This document shows, piece by piece, positions 9,224-18,838 of a stretch of DNA of 64,000 bases. Both the position numbers and the translations under genes were made by a program. Position 1 is the first letter of the stretch, and the number at the start of each line of letters is the position of its first letter. The stretch comes from Pedobacter kyungheensis (GTDB lineage: Bacteria; Bacteroidota; Bacteroidia; Sphingobacteriales; Sphingobacteriaceae). Location: positions 267,421-331,420 of the forward strand of contig NZ_JSYN01000004.1 of NCBI RefSeq assembly GCF_000812965.1, written 5' to 3'. The notes under the pieces are model-generated. The model had not been told where the DNA came from. It did not search any database and worked only from the letters and a program-made list of their open reading frames with translations.

Positions 9224-10594
9224 ATGCTCTCACGATTATTTTGCGTTTTCGCATGTATTATGTGTTTGGGTTCTGCTTTTGCCCAAAAGAAGCTTGCTGA
9301 AAATATGCACTTCAAAAAGCTGGCCAATGGCCTCGAAGTATTGATTGTTGTAGACCGTACGGTACCTTTGGTTACTATCGAAATGGCCTGCAGGAATGGT
9401 TCTTTTACCGAAACCGATGAGTTTAACGGTCTTAGCCACCTATACGAACACCTTTTCTTTAAGGCGAATAAAGATTATCCTGATTTTGAAAGCCTTAACG
9501 GCAGAATGAATGATCTGGATATCAACTCAAACGCCACTACAAGAGAAGAGGTGGTTAATTATTTTTTTACCCTTCCGGCTGCTAATTTAAAAGCTGGCTT
9601 AAGCCTGATGAATTCTTCAATCCGCTATCCGAAGTTTATTAAAGAAGATATGGCGCTTGAAAATGAAGTGGTGAATGCTGAATTTACGCGGCATGAGTCG
9701 AGCCCGATCTTTGCTTTAATGGAAGCCAACTCCCGCCACATGTGGGGTTCTAATTATTCGCGTAAAAACGTAATTGGCAGCCATGAGGTAATTTTATCGG
9801 CTACGCCAGCCAAAATGGATTCGATTAAAAACAAATATTACTGGCCAAACAATTCGGTGCTGGTTATTGCCGGCGATGTTAAGGTTGATGATGCCTTTGG
9901 TTATGTAGATTATATTTTTAGCGGCTGGAAACCATCAAAAGTAGATCCTTTTGTAAAATGGCCTATTCCTGAATTTAAGCCATTAACTAAAAACGATTAT
10001 TATCTGGTTGAATCGAATAAAAGCCCTGTGCCTTATATGTTGTTTAGCTGGCACGGCCCTGATACACGCAACGATATTCCGGCAACCTATGCAGCCGATG
10101 TGTTTTCATTTATTGTTAATCAGAACGGTTCGAAAATGAAACAGGCTTTGATTAATTCGGGATTGGCGCAGGAAGCTGACGTAAATTATTATACACAGAA
10201 ATATACTGGCCCGATAAGCTTAATGGTTAGCCCCAATCCGGCAAAAGTGAAAGAATGTTATGATGAGGTGTTGAAGCAGATTTCGCTTTGGGCCAATGAA
10301 GATTATTTATCAGACCTTCAGATAGAACGCGCAAAAAGATTGTTATCCATCGAACAGGTGGAAAGGAGAGAAGTAACCTCAGATTACGCACATTTACTCT
10401 CTTTTTGGTGGGCATCAGCTTCAATCGATTATTATACCCATTATGAAGAAGAGGTAAATAAAGTTACCAGAAAGGATTTATTGGATTATGTACAGAAATA
10501 CATTAAAGATAAACCTTATTGTGCAGGTTTAATGATGGATAATGCGAGTATGAAAACAGTAAAACCTGAAACATTTTTTAAACCGACTAATTAA
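9224..10594 (+). CDS. M16 family zinc peptidase, catalytic subunit
   Basis: Secreted (periplasmic) insulinase-type peptidase of 456 residues. A signal peptide ends at GSAFA/QKK. The inverted zinc motif HLYEH lies in NGLSHLYEHLFFK, with the downstream Glu in ENEVVNAEF. It lacks the R/Y substrate-clamp motif of the partner subunit, as expected of the catalytic chain of an M16B heterodimer. The second M16 gene follows after 9 bases. It probably degrades peptides inside a closed chamber; the natural substrate is unknown. A weak -7 box (AAGATTTG) is upstream. Confidence 0.9.
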   Translation: MLSRLFCVFACIMCLGSAFAQKKLAENMHFKKLANGLEVLIVVDRTVPLVTIEMACRNGSFTETDEFNGLSHLYEHLFFKANKDYPDFESLNGRMNDLDINSNATTREEVVNYFFTLPAANLKAGLSLMNSSIRYPKFIKEDMALENEVVNAEFTRHESSPIFALMEANSRHMWGSNYSRKNVIGSHEVILSATPAKMDSIKNKYYWPNNSVLVIAGDVKVDDAFGYVDYIFSGWKPSKVDPFVKWPIPEFKPLTKNDYYLVESNKSPVPYMLFSWHGPDTRNDIPATYAADVFSFIVNQNGSKMKQALINSGLAQEADVNYYTQKYTGPISLMVSPNPAKVKECYDEVLKQISLWANEDYLSDLQIERAKRLLSIEQVERREVTSDYAHLLSFWWASASIDYYTHYEEEVNKVTRKDLLDYVQKYIKDKPYCAGLMMDNASMKTVKPETFFKPTN

Positions 10595-10603
10595 CCCGAT
10601 CTC

Positions 10604-11887
10604 ATGAAAAGAATTATATTTTTTATTGTTTTTGCACTGTTGTACCAATATAGCAACGCGCAAACAAAAGCCATTTCATTTGATGTTAATGGTTTAAAAG
10701 TGATTTTAAAACCTACCGAAAAAGAAACGGTTAGCATTAGTATGTTTTTTCGGGGCGGTGTAATGAACTACACTGCTGAACAGGCAGGTATAGAAAATCT
10801 GGCGCTTGCTGCTGCAGCTACCTGTGGCACCAAAAATTACAGTGTAGTCGATTATCAGGAACTTGCCGATGAATATGGAATCGCTATTTCAGGTTCCTCT
10901 ACAACTGATTATGGAACCATCACGATGAATTGCATTTCCAAATATCTGGATCAGGGCTGGAAACTGTTTTCTGATGCTGTGGTTAATCCGGCATTTGATA
11001 AAAACGAATTCCAAACCACTAAAGAGCGCATGATATCGGCTATTTACCACAGTCAGTCTGATCCTGAAACAAGGGTTGAGCAAATGAGCATGGAAAGTAT
11101 GTTTAAAGATTCGCCTTACAGCATTAACCCTTTAGGTAACAGTAAAACGGTAGGTGCATTTACTGCCGAAATGGTTAGCAATTATTATCATAACGAGCTG
11201 CTAAACAAAAATAAAATGTTCCTGGTGGTGGCCGGCAAGATTACCAAAGAGGCGCTTGAACAAAAAATACAAGCTTCTTTTAAAGAACTTAAGTCGAAAG
11301 CCTATACTCCCCCTGTTTACGACCGTAAAATGTTAACTGGCGAGCGTTTGGTGGTCGAGCGAAGAGATATTGCTACAAATTATATGAGTTGCATTATGAA
11401 TGCGCCAACCATGAATAGTCCTGATTATCATGCTTTTGTTTTAATTATTAATGCATTAAGTGGCAGTATGAACTATGAGCTGAGAACGCGTTTAGGTTTA
11501 TCGTACGCGCCTGGAGCAACCATTAAAGTACAGCAGATTCCATATAGTTCTATGTATGTAAGTACAACCCAACCAAAAAAGGCTTTTCAGGCCATGGTTA
11601 CGGTTTACAATAACATTAAAGAAGGAAAATACAGTCAGCGGTATCTCGATGCCTTAAAAAAAGACCACCGCGATGGTTATTACAGGCACCAGGAGAGTGC
11701 AAGCTCTATTGTAGAAGATTTAGGCGAAGCAGAAGTACTGGGAAGTTATACCCTTGTTGATGATATGGTACCTAATTTTAATAAAGTAACCCTGGCAGAT
11801 ATGAAAGATTCTTTTACCAAATACCTGAAAGGAGCAATCTGGGTTTATCTGGGTGATGAACAGGTAGGGAAGGCTGCTTTCCAGTAG
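10604..11887 (+). CDS. M16 family peptidase-like protein, non-catalytic subunit
   Basis: 427-residue secreted M16 homologue with signal peptide MKRIIFFIVFALLYQYSNAQ. The position equivalent to HxxEH reads AGIENLALAAA, so no zinc site remains. The C-terminal half keeps ELRTRLGLSYAPG, the Arg/Tyr pair that binds peptide backbone in non-catalytic M16 chains. The pair with the upstream gene therefore looks like a classic active/inactive M16B heterodimer. The frame is intact, and the loss of the zinc motif is typical for this partner type rather than decay. Confidence 0.9.
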   Translation: MKRIIFFIVFALLYQYSNAQTKAISFDVNGLKVILKPTEKETVSISMFFRGGVMNYTAEQAGIENLALAAAATCGTKNYSVVDYQELADEYGIAISGSSTTDYGTITMNCISKYLDQGWKLFSDAVVNPAFDKNEFQTTKERMISAIYHSQSDPETRVEQMSMESMFKDSPYSINPLGNSKTVGAFTAEMVSNYYHNELLNKNKMFLVVAGKITKEALEQKIQASFKELKSKAYTPPVYDRKMLTGERLVVERRDIATNYMSCIMNAPTMNSPDYHAFVLIINALSGSMNYELRTRLGLSYAPGATIKVQQIPYSSMYVSTTQPKKAFQAMVTVYNNIKEGKYSQRYLDALKKDHRDGYYRHQESASSIVEDLGEAEVLGSYTLVDDMVPNFNKVTLADMKDSFTKYLKGAIWVYLGDEQVGKAAFQ

Positions 11888-11916
11888 ATTTTTGCAGTTT
11901 GTTGCTAACAATGTGG

Positions 11917-12003
11917 TCGTCATTCCCAACTTGATCCGATTACTGTCGGATGGGCAATAACAAAGTCATAGCTTTAAGATTCCCGCTTTCGCGGGAATGA
12001 CGA
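11917..12003. repeat. Palindromic repeat (REP-like, second family) at a convergent junction
   Basis: Terminal inverted repeat TCGTCATTCCC (11917-11927) / GGGAATGACGA (11993-12003). Inside are a CCCGC-TTTC-GCGGG hairpin (11982-11995) and an ATCCGA/TCGGAT stem (from 11934). It shares the TCGTCATT/AATGACGA tips with the 4589 element but not the rest. It lies between the M16 gene and the convergent glpF, with no other terminator seen, so it may end transcription from both sides. Confidence 0.7.
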
Positions 12004-12019
12004 TCCTTTTAAATCAGGC

Positions 12020-12757
12020 CTATTTATGCATAAACAAGTAAGCTACTGCAGCTAAAGTAGCGCCAGCTATAGGACCAATTATAGGTATCCAGGCGTAATC
12101 CCAGTCGCTGCTACCTTTACCTTTCATCGGAATTAAGGCATGGATAATTCTCGGCCCCAAATCTCTTGCCGGGTTAATGGCGTAACCAGTTGTGCCTCCC
12201 AGCGCCAAACCGATTACCCAAACCAAAAATGCAACAGGTATAGCTCCCAGCGATCCTAAACCAATGGGTGTAGTATTTTCTTTTGTGCCCATACTGGCAT
12301 CGGTGAAATAGAAAATTACAAAAATGAGTACAAAGGTTCCTATAATTTCAGAAACCAGATTAGAAGCCTTGTTTCTGATGGCCGGAGCTGTTGCAAACGG
12401 AGCCGCTTTTAATCCCGGATCTTCGGTTGCATCGAAATGATCTTTATACATTACCCAAACCAGGAAGGAGCCCGTCATGGCACCGGCCAGCTGCGCCAGC
12501 ATGTAAAAAGGAACTAATTCCCAGTTAAAACCTTTACCAATGGCTAAACCTAATGTTACAATGGGGTTCAGGTGTGCACCGCTATATGGTCCGGCTACCA
12601 CAACACCAACAAATACAGCAAGCGCCCAGGCGGTGGTAATAGAAATCCAGCCACCATTATTTCCTTTTGTACCTTTAAGTACTACATTGGCTACCACTCC
12701 GTTACCCAAAAGGATCATTAATGCGGTGCCAATAAATTCTGCTAGATATATGTTCAT
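12020..12757 (-). CDS. glpF: Glycerol uptake facilitator (aquaglyceroporin)
   Basis: Inner-membrane MIP channel of 245 residues and six hydrophobic spans, passing glycerol into the cell. The second half-helix motif is NPARD, with the Asp typical of glycerol facilitators. The first motif reads NPI (GAHLNPIVTLG) instead of the usual NPA. It is the last gene of glpD-glpK-glpF, 24 bases after glpK, which fixes the substrate by context. The convergent neighbour is an M16 gene, separated by a palindromic repeat. Confidence 0.93.
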   Translation of the reverse strand: MNIYLAEFIGTALMILLGNGVVANVVLKGTKGNNGGWISITTAWALAVFVGVVVAGPYSGAHLNPIVTLGLAIGKGFNWELVPFYMLAQLAGAMTGSFLVWVMYKDHFDATEDPGLKAAPFATAPAIRNKASNLVSEIIGTFVLIFVIFYFTDASMGTKENTTPIGLGSLGAIPVAFLVWVIGLALGGTTGYAINPARDLGPRIIHALIPMKGKGSSDWDYAWIPIIGPIAGATLAAVAYLFMHK

Positions 12758-12781
12758 ACGTTAAATCTTATGCGGATATAA

Positions 12782-14272
12782 TTAATCTTCTGCGTTTACT
12801 CTCGCTGCTTTTACGGCTCTGTTCCAGCCTTTTATTCTGGTTGTATTGTCTATGCCTGCTTCCGCAACAAAAGTTTTGTCTATTTTCCATTGCGATCTGA
12901 TCTGGTCGATATCTTTCCAGAAACCGGTAGCTAAGCCAGCGAGGTAAGCTGCGCCAATTGCGGTAACCTCCGTTACTTTTGGCCTGATTACTTTACAATT
13001 CAGCAAGTCGGCCTGGAATTGCATTAAAAGGTTATTGGCTGTAGCACCGCCATCAACACGAAGTTCGGCAATGTTTACACCGGCATCAGCCTCCATGGCT
13101 TTTAAAACATCCATGGTTTGGTAGGCAATACTTTCAAGCGCTGCACGCGCAATATGCGATTTGTTGGTACCCCGGGTTAAGCCGGTAATGGTGCCACGCG
13201 CGTGCTGATCCCAATGTGGGGCACCTAAACCCGCAAATGCAGGTACTACGTACACGCCATCGGTATCTTTCACTTTTTTAGCTAAAGTTTCTACATCGGC
13301 CGATTTGGAAATTAAGCCCATTTCATCGCGAAGCCACTGTACAACAGCGCCACCAATAAAAATACTGCCTTCTAAAGCGTATTGTACTTCGCCGTTAATC
13401 TGCCAGGCTATAGTGGTGAGTAAATTGTTTTCCGAAATTTTAGGTGTTGTTCCGATATTCATCAGCATAAAACAGCCAGTACCGTAGGTGTTTTTTACCA
13501 TACCCACTTCGGTACACATTTGGCCAAATAAAGCCGATTGCTGATCGCCGGCAATACCTGCAATAGGAATTTTAGCTGCTAAAATCTTACCAGCCGTTTG
13601 GCCATATACTTCGCTTGATGATTTTACCTCCGGTAGCATTTGTTTCGGAATGCCAAAAAGATCAAGCAGTTCATCATCCCAGCTTAAGGTATGGATGTTG
13701 TAAATCATGGTACGTGAGGCATTGGTTACATCGGTAACATGTTTCTCTCCGGCAGTTAATTTCCAGATCAGCCAGCTATCAATGGTGCCGAAGGCCAGTT
13801 TTCCCGCTTCGGCCTTTGCCCTGGCGCCGGCAACATTTTCGAGTATCCACCTTATTTTAGTAGCCGAGAAATAGGCATCTATAATCAGTCCGGTTTTTTC
13901 CTGTATCTTAACAGATAGGCCTTTAGCCTTAATTTCATCACAATAAGCAGAAGTGCGCCGGTCTTGCCAAACAATGGCATTGTGTACGGGCATGCCGGTT
14001 TCTTTATCCCAAACTACAGTTGTTTCGCGCTGGTTAGTAATGCCGATCGAATCGATATCACTCACGGTTAGGCCGGCTTTAACAATTACTTCGGTTACAA
14101 CGCCCAGTTGTGTTGACCATATTTCCATCGGATCGTGCTCAACCCAGCCTGCCTGGGGATAAATTTGTGTGAACTCGCGCTGCGCAATAGCGGTAATATC
14201 GCCGTTGTGATCAAAAATAATTGCTCTCGAACTTGTGGTTCCCTGATCGAGAGACAGGATGTACTTGCTCAT
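12782..14272 (-). CDS. glpK: Glycerol kinase
   Basis: FGGY-family kinase that turns glycerol and ATP into glycerol-3-phosphate in the cytoplasm. At 496 residues it is full length. The start [17 protein letters not shown] is the ATPase phosphate-binding strand; [19 protein letters not shown] and [17 protein letters not shown] [13 protein letters not shown] follow, and [17 protein letters not shown] closes the second actin-like domain. It is the second gene of the glpDKF operon, 22 bases after glpD. The ATG at 14272 gives the expected N-terminus. Confidence 0.97.
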   Translation of the reverse strand: MSKYILSLDQGTTSSRAIIFDHNGDITAIAQREFTQIYPQAGWVEHDPMEIWSTQLGVVTEVIVKAGLTVSDIDSIGITNQRETTVVWDKETGMPVHNAIVWQDRRTSAYCDEIKAKGLSVKIQEKTGLIIDAYFSATKIRWILENVAGARAKAEAGKLAFGTIDSWLIWKLTAGEKHVTDVTNASRTMIYNIHTLSWDDELLDLFGIPKQMLPEVKSSSEVYGQTAGKILAAKIPIAGIAGDQQSALFGQMCTEVGMVKNTYGTGCFMLMNIGTTPKISENNLLTTIAWQINGEVQYALEGSIFIGGAVVQWLRDEMGLISKSADVETLAKKVKDTDGVYVVPAFAGLGAPHWDQHARGTITGLTRGTNKSHIARAALESIAYQTMDVLKAMEADAGVNIAELRVDGGATANNLLMQFQADLLNCKVIRPKVTEVTAIGAAYLAGLATGFWKDIDQIRSQWKIDKTFVAEAGIDNTTRIKGWNRAVKAARVNAED

Positions 14273-14294
14273 AATTAAGAATTTGGTTAGTGGG

Positions 14295-15890
14295 CTAAGC
14301 CGTTTCGGTTTTTATCTGTGTTGAATGATAAATATAGCCATTGGCTAAGGTATTAAATGTTTCAATCTGATTTGTTTCCCAATCCTGATCTGCTGATAAT
14401 TCTTGCGCAAGGAGAGCAGCCACTTTGGGTGCCATATCTTTAGCTGCCTGTGCATCTATAAAAAGAATACGCATCCTGCGGCTTAAAATATCTTCTACTG
14501 TTTCGGCCATTTCGTTTCTTGCCGACCATATTACTTCGGCACAGGTGTAAGGGAAACCGGGATGCAGCTTTTCTGCCAGATCAGGGTTTTGCTGCATTAA
14601 TGCTTCAATTTTGCCACGATCTGAACCATAAATATTCAGGTAATGGTCTCCTGCAACCTCGATGCTGCCATGAATTTTTAAATTTTCAGTTACGCACGCT
14701 TTCGCTTCAAGCCCGGCATGCGAAATGGCCAGGTTTACCGTTTCTTCGGCCATGCGGCGATAGGTTGTCCATTTGCCTCCTGTAATGGTAATTAAGCCTT
14801 TGGCAGAAACCATTAATTTATGGTCGCGGCTAATTTCTTTGGTGCTGTTGCCATTGTTGTTGCTAGGTGCAGCAAGTGGTCTCAGGCCCGAAAAAACGCT
14901 TAAAATATCTTTTTCTAATGGTTTGCGCTTAAAGTAACTTGTTGCTGTACTCATAATAAAATCAACCTCCTGCTTTAAAGCCCTTGGCTCCAGGCTGTGC
15001 TCATCTAACGGTGTATCGGTAGTGCCAACCAGTAAATGTTCATGCCAGGGCACGGCAAATAATACCCTTCCATCAGATGTTTTAGGAATCATGAGCGCCG
15101 ATTCACTGTTTAAAAAGCTTTTATCCAGCACAATGTGAACGCCCTGGCTCGGACGTACCAGTTTTTTTGCACTGGGGTTGTTCATCTGCAAAATATCATC
15201 AACAAAAACACCAGTAGCGTTAATTACTACCTGACCGTAATGCTTTGCTTTTTGTCCGGTAAGCACATCTTCTGTTTCAATACCGGTAACTACTTCGCCT
15301 TCACTTTTTAACAGCGCAGTTACTTTGGTGTAATTTAACAAAATGGCGCCGTTTTCAATAGCTGTTTGGGCAATGTTGATGGCCAAGCGGGCATCATCGA
15401 ATTTGCCATCATAATACCTGATGCTTCCTTTTAAGCCCTTTTCCTTAATACCCGGCATCATGTTTAGCGTTTCTGTTTTGCTGAAATATTTCGATTTCCC
15501 GAAACTGTATTTGCCCGAAAGCCAATCGTACAGCGTTAAACCTGCAAGGTATTTGATTACAGAAAACCAATTGTAGCAGGGGATGAGGAATGCTTCTTTG
15601 TTTACCAAATGTTTTGCATTTTGCTGGAGCAGCCCACGTTCTTTCAAAGCGTGTCGCACCAGGGCAATGTCTCCCTGGGCCAGATAACGTACACCACCAT
15701 GTACCAGTTTCGTACTCCGGCTTGATGTTCCTTTAGCAAAATCTGACTGTTCTACCAGCAGGGTTTTTAGGCCACGGCTGGCGGCATCTAAAGCGGTGCC
15801 CAGGCCGGTAGCTCCTCCACCAATAATAATCAGATCCCAATTCGTGTTTTCGGCAAGTATATGTTGGTGTAATCTCTTCATTGGTCTCAT
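14295..15890 (-). CDS. glpD: Glycerol-3-phosphate dehydrogenase (FAD, respiratory)
   Basis: Membrane-associated flavoenzyme oxidising glycerol-3-phosphate to dihydroxyacetone phosphate and passing electrons to quinone. The FAD-binding [17 protein letters not shown] is near the N-terminus, with [17 protein letters not shown] and [10 protein letters not shown] further on, and a C-terminal DAO_C domain from about 390. 531 residues is normal. It is the first gene of glpDKF, with a good promoter 45 bases upstream and a candidate GlpR operator beyond it. ATG 15890 is used; a second ATG at 15881 is possible. Confidence 0.96.
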   Translation of the reverse strand: MRPMKRLHQHILAENTNWDLIIIGGGATGLGTALDAASRGLKTLLVEQSDFAKGTSSRSTKLVHGGVRYLAQGDIALVRHALKERGLLQQNAKHLVNKEAFLIPCYNWFSVIKYLAGLTLYDWLSGKYSFGKSKYFSKTETLNMMPGIKEKGLKGSIRYYDGKFDDARLAINIAQTAIENGAILLNYTKVTALLKSEGEVVTGIETEDVLTGQKAKHYGQVVINATGVFVDDILQMNNPSAKKLVRPSQGVHIVLDKSFLNSESALMIPKTSDGRVLFAVPWHEHLLVGTTDTPLDEHSLEPRALKQEVDFIMSTATSYFKRKPLEKDILSVFSGLRPLAAPSNNNGNSTKEISRDHKLMVSAKGLITITGGKWTTYRRMAEETVNLAISHAGLEAKACVTENLKIHGSIEVAGDHYLNIYGSDRGKIEALMQQNPDLAEKLHPGFPYTCAEVIWSARNEMAETVEDILSRRMRILFIDAQAAKDMAPKVAALLAQELSADQDWETNQIETFNTLANGYIYHSTQIKTETA

Positions 15891-15934
15891 TCGTTAATCA
15901 ATTATGTTGCTTACTGACTGTGTTTAAGGCTTAC

Positions 15935-15962
15935 CAAAACTATGGTTAGGTTCGTAAAACAA
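15935..15962 (-). promoter_or_regulatory. Promoter of the glpDKF operon
   Basis: Read on the minus strand: -7 box TAGTTTTG (15942-15935, consensus TAnnTTTG) and TTG at 15962-15960 with a 17-base gap. It predicts a short leader of about 38 bases before the glpD ATG at 15890. Confidence 0.65.
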
Positions 15963-16004
15963 TAAATCGCCGCATTCTTAACCGCGACTTGCGTCGGCTA
16001 TAAG

Positions 16005-16039
16005 GTTTCGTTATGTTTCTTAATATTATAAAACGAAAC
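16005..16039. promoter_or_regulatory. Candidate GlpR (DeoR-type) operator
   Basis: Perfect 8-bp inverted repeat GTTTCGTT (16005-16012) / AACGAAAC (16032-16039) in the intergenic region between glpD and the divergent DeoR-family gene. TTTCG-rich inverted repeats are typical DeoR-family targets. It sits upstream of the glpDKF promoter and could also control the regulator gene. Confidence 0.5.
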
Positions 16040-16168
16040 AATACGCAATTATAACAAATCGCAATCGAAATAATATAATAAGCAGATTAAAAATTTATTA
16101 ATTATTTTTATAAAATAGGTTAAAGCCTGTTTTTATTGTTATTTTGCAGCACCGTAATTAGATATGTT

Positions 16169-16933
16169 ATGATGAATTTGGCTGAGAGACATCAGTTTAT
16201 TTTAAGTCGGCTACAACGTGATCAATACATCAACGTAGTTGATTTGTGTAAGGAATTGAAAGTCTCGTCTGTAACAATAAGAAAGGACTTAAAACTGTTG
16301 GAAGATAAGAGCCTGCTTTTCAGAACACACGGCGGGGCAACTGTAAATAATCCATATACTGTTGACCGTCCGGTTAACGAAAAAGAAAAACTACAATCGA
16401 CCGAGAAGCATAAAATAGGTATTGCTGCAGCCGGCATGCTAAACGATAACGATTCGATCGTTATTGCCTCTGGCACTACAGTACTTTATTTCGCCAAAAA
16501 TATTGCACCGGCCGCTAATTTAACAGTGGTTACTTCGGCTTTAAATGTAGCGCTTGAGTTGATGCGCGAGCCGAGTATAGAGGTAATTCAGCTGGGTGGC
16601 TTGCTGAGAAAAAGCTCGTCGTCGGTAATGGGTGCTTATGCCGAACAGGTTTTGCAGGATTTCTATTTTAACAAGCTGTTTTTAGGCGTGGATGGCATAG
16701 ACCTCGATTTTGGTTTAACTACCACCAACGCAATGGAGGCCCATTTAAACCGGAAAATGATTGCGGCATCGCAACGGACAATTGTACTGGCCGATTCGAC
16801 TAAATTTGGCAAAAGAGGCTTTGGAAAGATATGCGGATTGGAAGAAATAGATCATATTATAACTGATAAAGGAATTTCTGAACAAATTGTAAAACATTTA
16901 GAGAGTTTAGGTGTTACAGTTACTATCGTATAG
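16169..16933 (+). CDS. glpR: DeoR-family transcriptional regulator, probable glycerol regulon repressor
   Basis: DNA-binding repressor with an N-terminal DeoR HTH (about 1-58, VVDLCKELKVSSVTIRKDLKLL then the RTHGGA linker) and a C-terminal sugar-phosphate sensor domain (GIAAAGML, SGTTVLYFAKN, GVDGID, ADSTKFGK). The frame opens at a TTG at 16136, but the ATGs at 16169 and 16172 place the HTH at the normal distance, and the TTG overlaps a -7-like TATTTTG. The name glpR rests on divergence from glpDKF; the ligand is probably glycerol-3-phosphate (inference). Confidence 0.88.
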   Translation: MMNLAERHQFILSRLQRDQYINVVDLCKELKVSSVTIRKDLKLLEDKSLLFRTHGGATVNNPYTVDRPVNEKEKLQSTEKHKIGIAAAGMLNDNDSIVIASGTTVLYFAKNIAPAANLTVVTSALNVALELMREPSIEVIQLGGLLRKSSSSVMGAYAEQVLQDFYFNKLFLGVDGIDLDFGLTTTNAMEAHLNRKMIAASQRTIVLADSTKFGKRGFGKICGLEEIDHIITDKGISEQIVKHLESLGVTVTIV

Positions 16934-16971
16934 CAAGCCAAACGATAAACCAAAACAATTATAATTTGAAC

Positions 16972-17361
16972 ATGGAAAAAAAACGAATACACATTTTAGA
17001 GGATGATCAGGAAATCAGAAACGTGATTGAAATTCTGTTAAGTGATGAAGGCTTTGAATTGCAGCTTTCATCGTCATTTGCAGAATTGAAAAAGAATATA
17101 CAGGATGCCATGCCTGATCTTTTCCTGCTGGATGTGATGCTGCCTGACGGTAACGGAGCAGAGATTTGTGAAGATTTAAAAACGGATATTTTTACCAAAC
17201 ACATCCCGATTATTGTAATGTCGGCACAAAATAATAGCGAGCAAAAAGCTATTGATGCCTTTGCAGATGATTATATCAGCAAACCTTTTGATATTGATGA
17301 TGTGCTGAAACGCATTAATGCACAATTGCAAAAAAGCGCGAGTAAAAGCATAAAAATTTAG
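16972..17361 (+). CDS. Single-domain response regulator (CheY-like receiver)
   Basis: Lone receiver domain of 129 residues with no output domain. Acidic pocket Asp11/Asp12 (ILEDDQE), phosphoacceptor Asp54 (LLDVMLPDG), Ser84 in place of Thr (VMSAQ) and Lys104 (SKPFD) are all present, so it should be phosphorylatable. No histidine kinase is nearby. It follows the DeoR regulator by 38 bases and ends at a bidirectional terminator. The frame could open at TTG 16966, but ATG 16972 is the better start. Confidence 0.9.
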   Translation: MEKKRIHILEDDQEIRNVIEILLSDEGFELQLSSSFAELKKNIQDAMPDLFLLDVMLPDGNGAEICEDLKTDIFTKHIPIIVMSAQNNSEQKAIDAFADDYISKPFDIDDVLKRINAQLQKSASKSIKI

Positions 17362-17393
17362 CGGGAGTTGGCCAAAAGCCACTTAAAGAGCGT

Positions 17394-17432
17394 AAAAAAA
17401 TAGTCAGGTTAGTTAAGCCTGACTATTTTTTT
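17394..17432. terminator. Bidirectional terminator
   Basis: TAGTCAGG (17401-17408) pairs with CCTGACTA (17418-17425), flanked by seven A (17394-17400) and seven T (17426-17432), so it works in both directions. It separates the response regulator (+) from the PglD-like gene (-). Confidence 0.92.
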
Positions 17433-17435
17433 GTT

Positions 17436-18113
17436 TTAGGCCGGTTTTGCTTCCTGCGCTTTGGTAAACATCACAAATCGTTTAGAATCGCCTATGCGCT
17501 GTGGTGCAGAAGCATTTGTAATGATGGCGTAGTCTTCGGTGTTTTTATTGATGAAAACCCCAGCTCCGATAATGTTGTGTGTGCCAATAATTACATCTTC
17601 TTTTACGGCAGAATTGATGCCTAAAAAGGAGTTTTGACCCACAGTTACATTGCCAGCCAGGATATTGCCCGAAAGCAATACATTATCTTCAAGCGTGCAA
17701 TGGTGGCCAATCCTGCTTCCAATGAGCATACAGTTATTGCCGATAGTTACAAAAGGCTGTATATCGCAGCACTGATCAATAAAGGTATTGTGTCCCATCA
17801 CTAAATCGGGCCAAACATTGGCTTTTGAGGAAACATAACTGGCAAAGCCATATCCCGCTGCGCTTACCTTATTATATACACTTTCACGCGCACTGTTTCT
17901 ACCTATGGCAATATGCATTTTATGGGCATCGGGAGGGAAATCTTTGGTTACCTGCGCAAAGCTTAAAATAGGTAGGTTTTGTAATGTACTTCCTGCGGGT
18001 GGCACATAGGCATCATCAACACAAAAGGCAACTACATTATAAGGGCTGTCTTTCGTAAATGAATAACAAATAAATTCGGCCATTTTTCCTGTTCCATAGA
18101 TAATAACGTTCAT
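17436..18113 (-). CDS. PglD/NeuD-like sugar O/N-acetyltransferase
   Basis: 225-residue acyltransferase with an N-terminal Rossmann-like PglD domain (VIIYGTGKMAEF) and a C-terminal left-handed beta-helix of hexapeptide repeats (about 100-205). The active-site region IGHHCTLEDN...GNVTVGQNSFLGINSAV lines up with PglD of bacillosamine synthesis, putting His137 at the catalytic place. It faces away from the large polysaccharide locus just downstream on the plus strand, which encodes PglF-, DegT- and PglC-like proteins. A role in acetylating a UDP-4-amino-sugar is therefore likely (inference). O-acetylation of another sugar is possible. Confidence 0.82.
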   Translation of the reverse strand: MNVIIYGTGKMAEFICYSFTKDSPYNVVAFCVDDAYVPPAGSTLQNLPILSFAQVTKDFPPDAHKMHIAIGRNSARESVYNKVSAAGYGFASYVSSKANVWPDLVMGHNTFIDQCCDIQPFVTIGNNCMLIGSRIGHHCTLEDNVLLSGNILAGNVTVGQNSFLGINSAVKEDVIIGTHNIIGAGVFINKNTEDYAIITNASAPQRIGDSKRFVMFTKAQEAKPA

Positions 18114-18835
18114 AATTTAGTTTTTGGTGAATTACTAATTTAGGTATTAGATAGCCTTGTTAACGGGCTTAAATGCATACTGTACAGTTATTGCATACCC
18201 CTGTTTACAGTTTTCACATTTGCACAACCGGGCTGTTTTAGTAATGATTTGCCAGGCTATATTTTGGCCACGGCCAGAATGTTAATCGTTTTACAAGTGC
18301 CAAAAGGCTAAAATCGAAATTAACCGGCATGCAATGCCAAAAATTAATATTTAAAAGCCAGGTCATACACCTGTAAAAGTGGTTGCACAACCAGGCGAAA
18401 ATGGCCTTAAACCAAAATACCAGGGGCTCATATTGAAGCTTCAACCTCACTCGATTTTAAAAAATTACAACCTTACTGACCGGTTTTTAAAAATGAGGAA
18501 TAAAAAAGGCCAAAAATCATCGGGTTTATTGTAGTATTAAACAGCTTTTTTAAATGTTAAATCAATTTCTGACGTTTTTTAGTTTTTTGCGATTAAATTT
18601 TTCTGCTAATCGGGTTATTTTTCGTCAAAAACCGCGCTTGTTTTTTTACATCTTCTGCGCCAGAAAATTCACAAATCCTGTATAATTAATGCGTATAGTT
18701 ACTGGATTATTGTATATGCTGTTTGTTAATTATACAATTTAATTACAACCCCCTTTAGCCTATAAAACATTGGGTCTTTAATGCATAGCTTAGTTCTCAA
18801 TAAATCGAATCACAAACCAAACGATTACTTAAGCT
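18114..18835. other. 722-bp leader/intergenic region of the polysaccharide locus
   Basis: A divergent intergenic region without a convincing gene. The 3' half carries several inverted repeats, listed separately. A GGTTGCACAACC palindrome (about 18381-18392) and a repeated GCATAC (about 18175 and 18193) are also visible. I could not find a clean -33/-7 pair, so the transcription start is unknown. Confidence 0.5.
18679..18738 (+). promoter_or_regulatory. Two overlapping, mutually exclusive inverted repeats upstream of the Wza-like gene
   Basis: TGTATAATTA (18679-18688) is the exact inverse of TAATTATACA (18727-18736). ATTGTATA (18709-18716) is the exact inverse of TATACAAT (18731-18738). The two stems compete for 18731-18736, so an RNA covering the region could form only one at a time. 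They could equally be DNA operator sites. Confidence 0.4.
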
Positions 18836-18838
18836 ATG
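18784..18838 (+). promoter_or_regulatory. Inverted repeat that includes the start codon of the Wza-like gene
   Basis: CATAGCTTA (18784-18792) is the exact inverse of TAAGCTATG (18830-18838), whose last three bases are the ATG of the export lipoprotein gene. In mRNA this 9-bp stem with a 37-base loop would bury the start codon. It may be translational control; not shown experimentally. Confidence 0.5.

Noticed and set aside
16136..16168. Upstream TTG start of the DeoR-family gene
   Set aside because: It adds 11 residues before the HTH and overlaps a promoter-like TATTTTG; ATG at 16169/16172 fits better.
18238..18450. 70-codon minus-strand frame in the polysaccharide leader
   Set aside because: No start support, no family and lies in a leader region with other structure.
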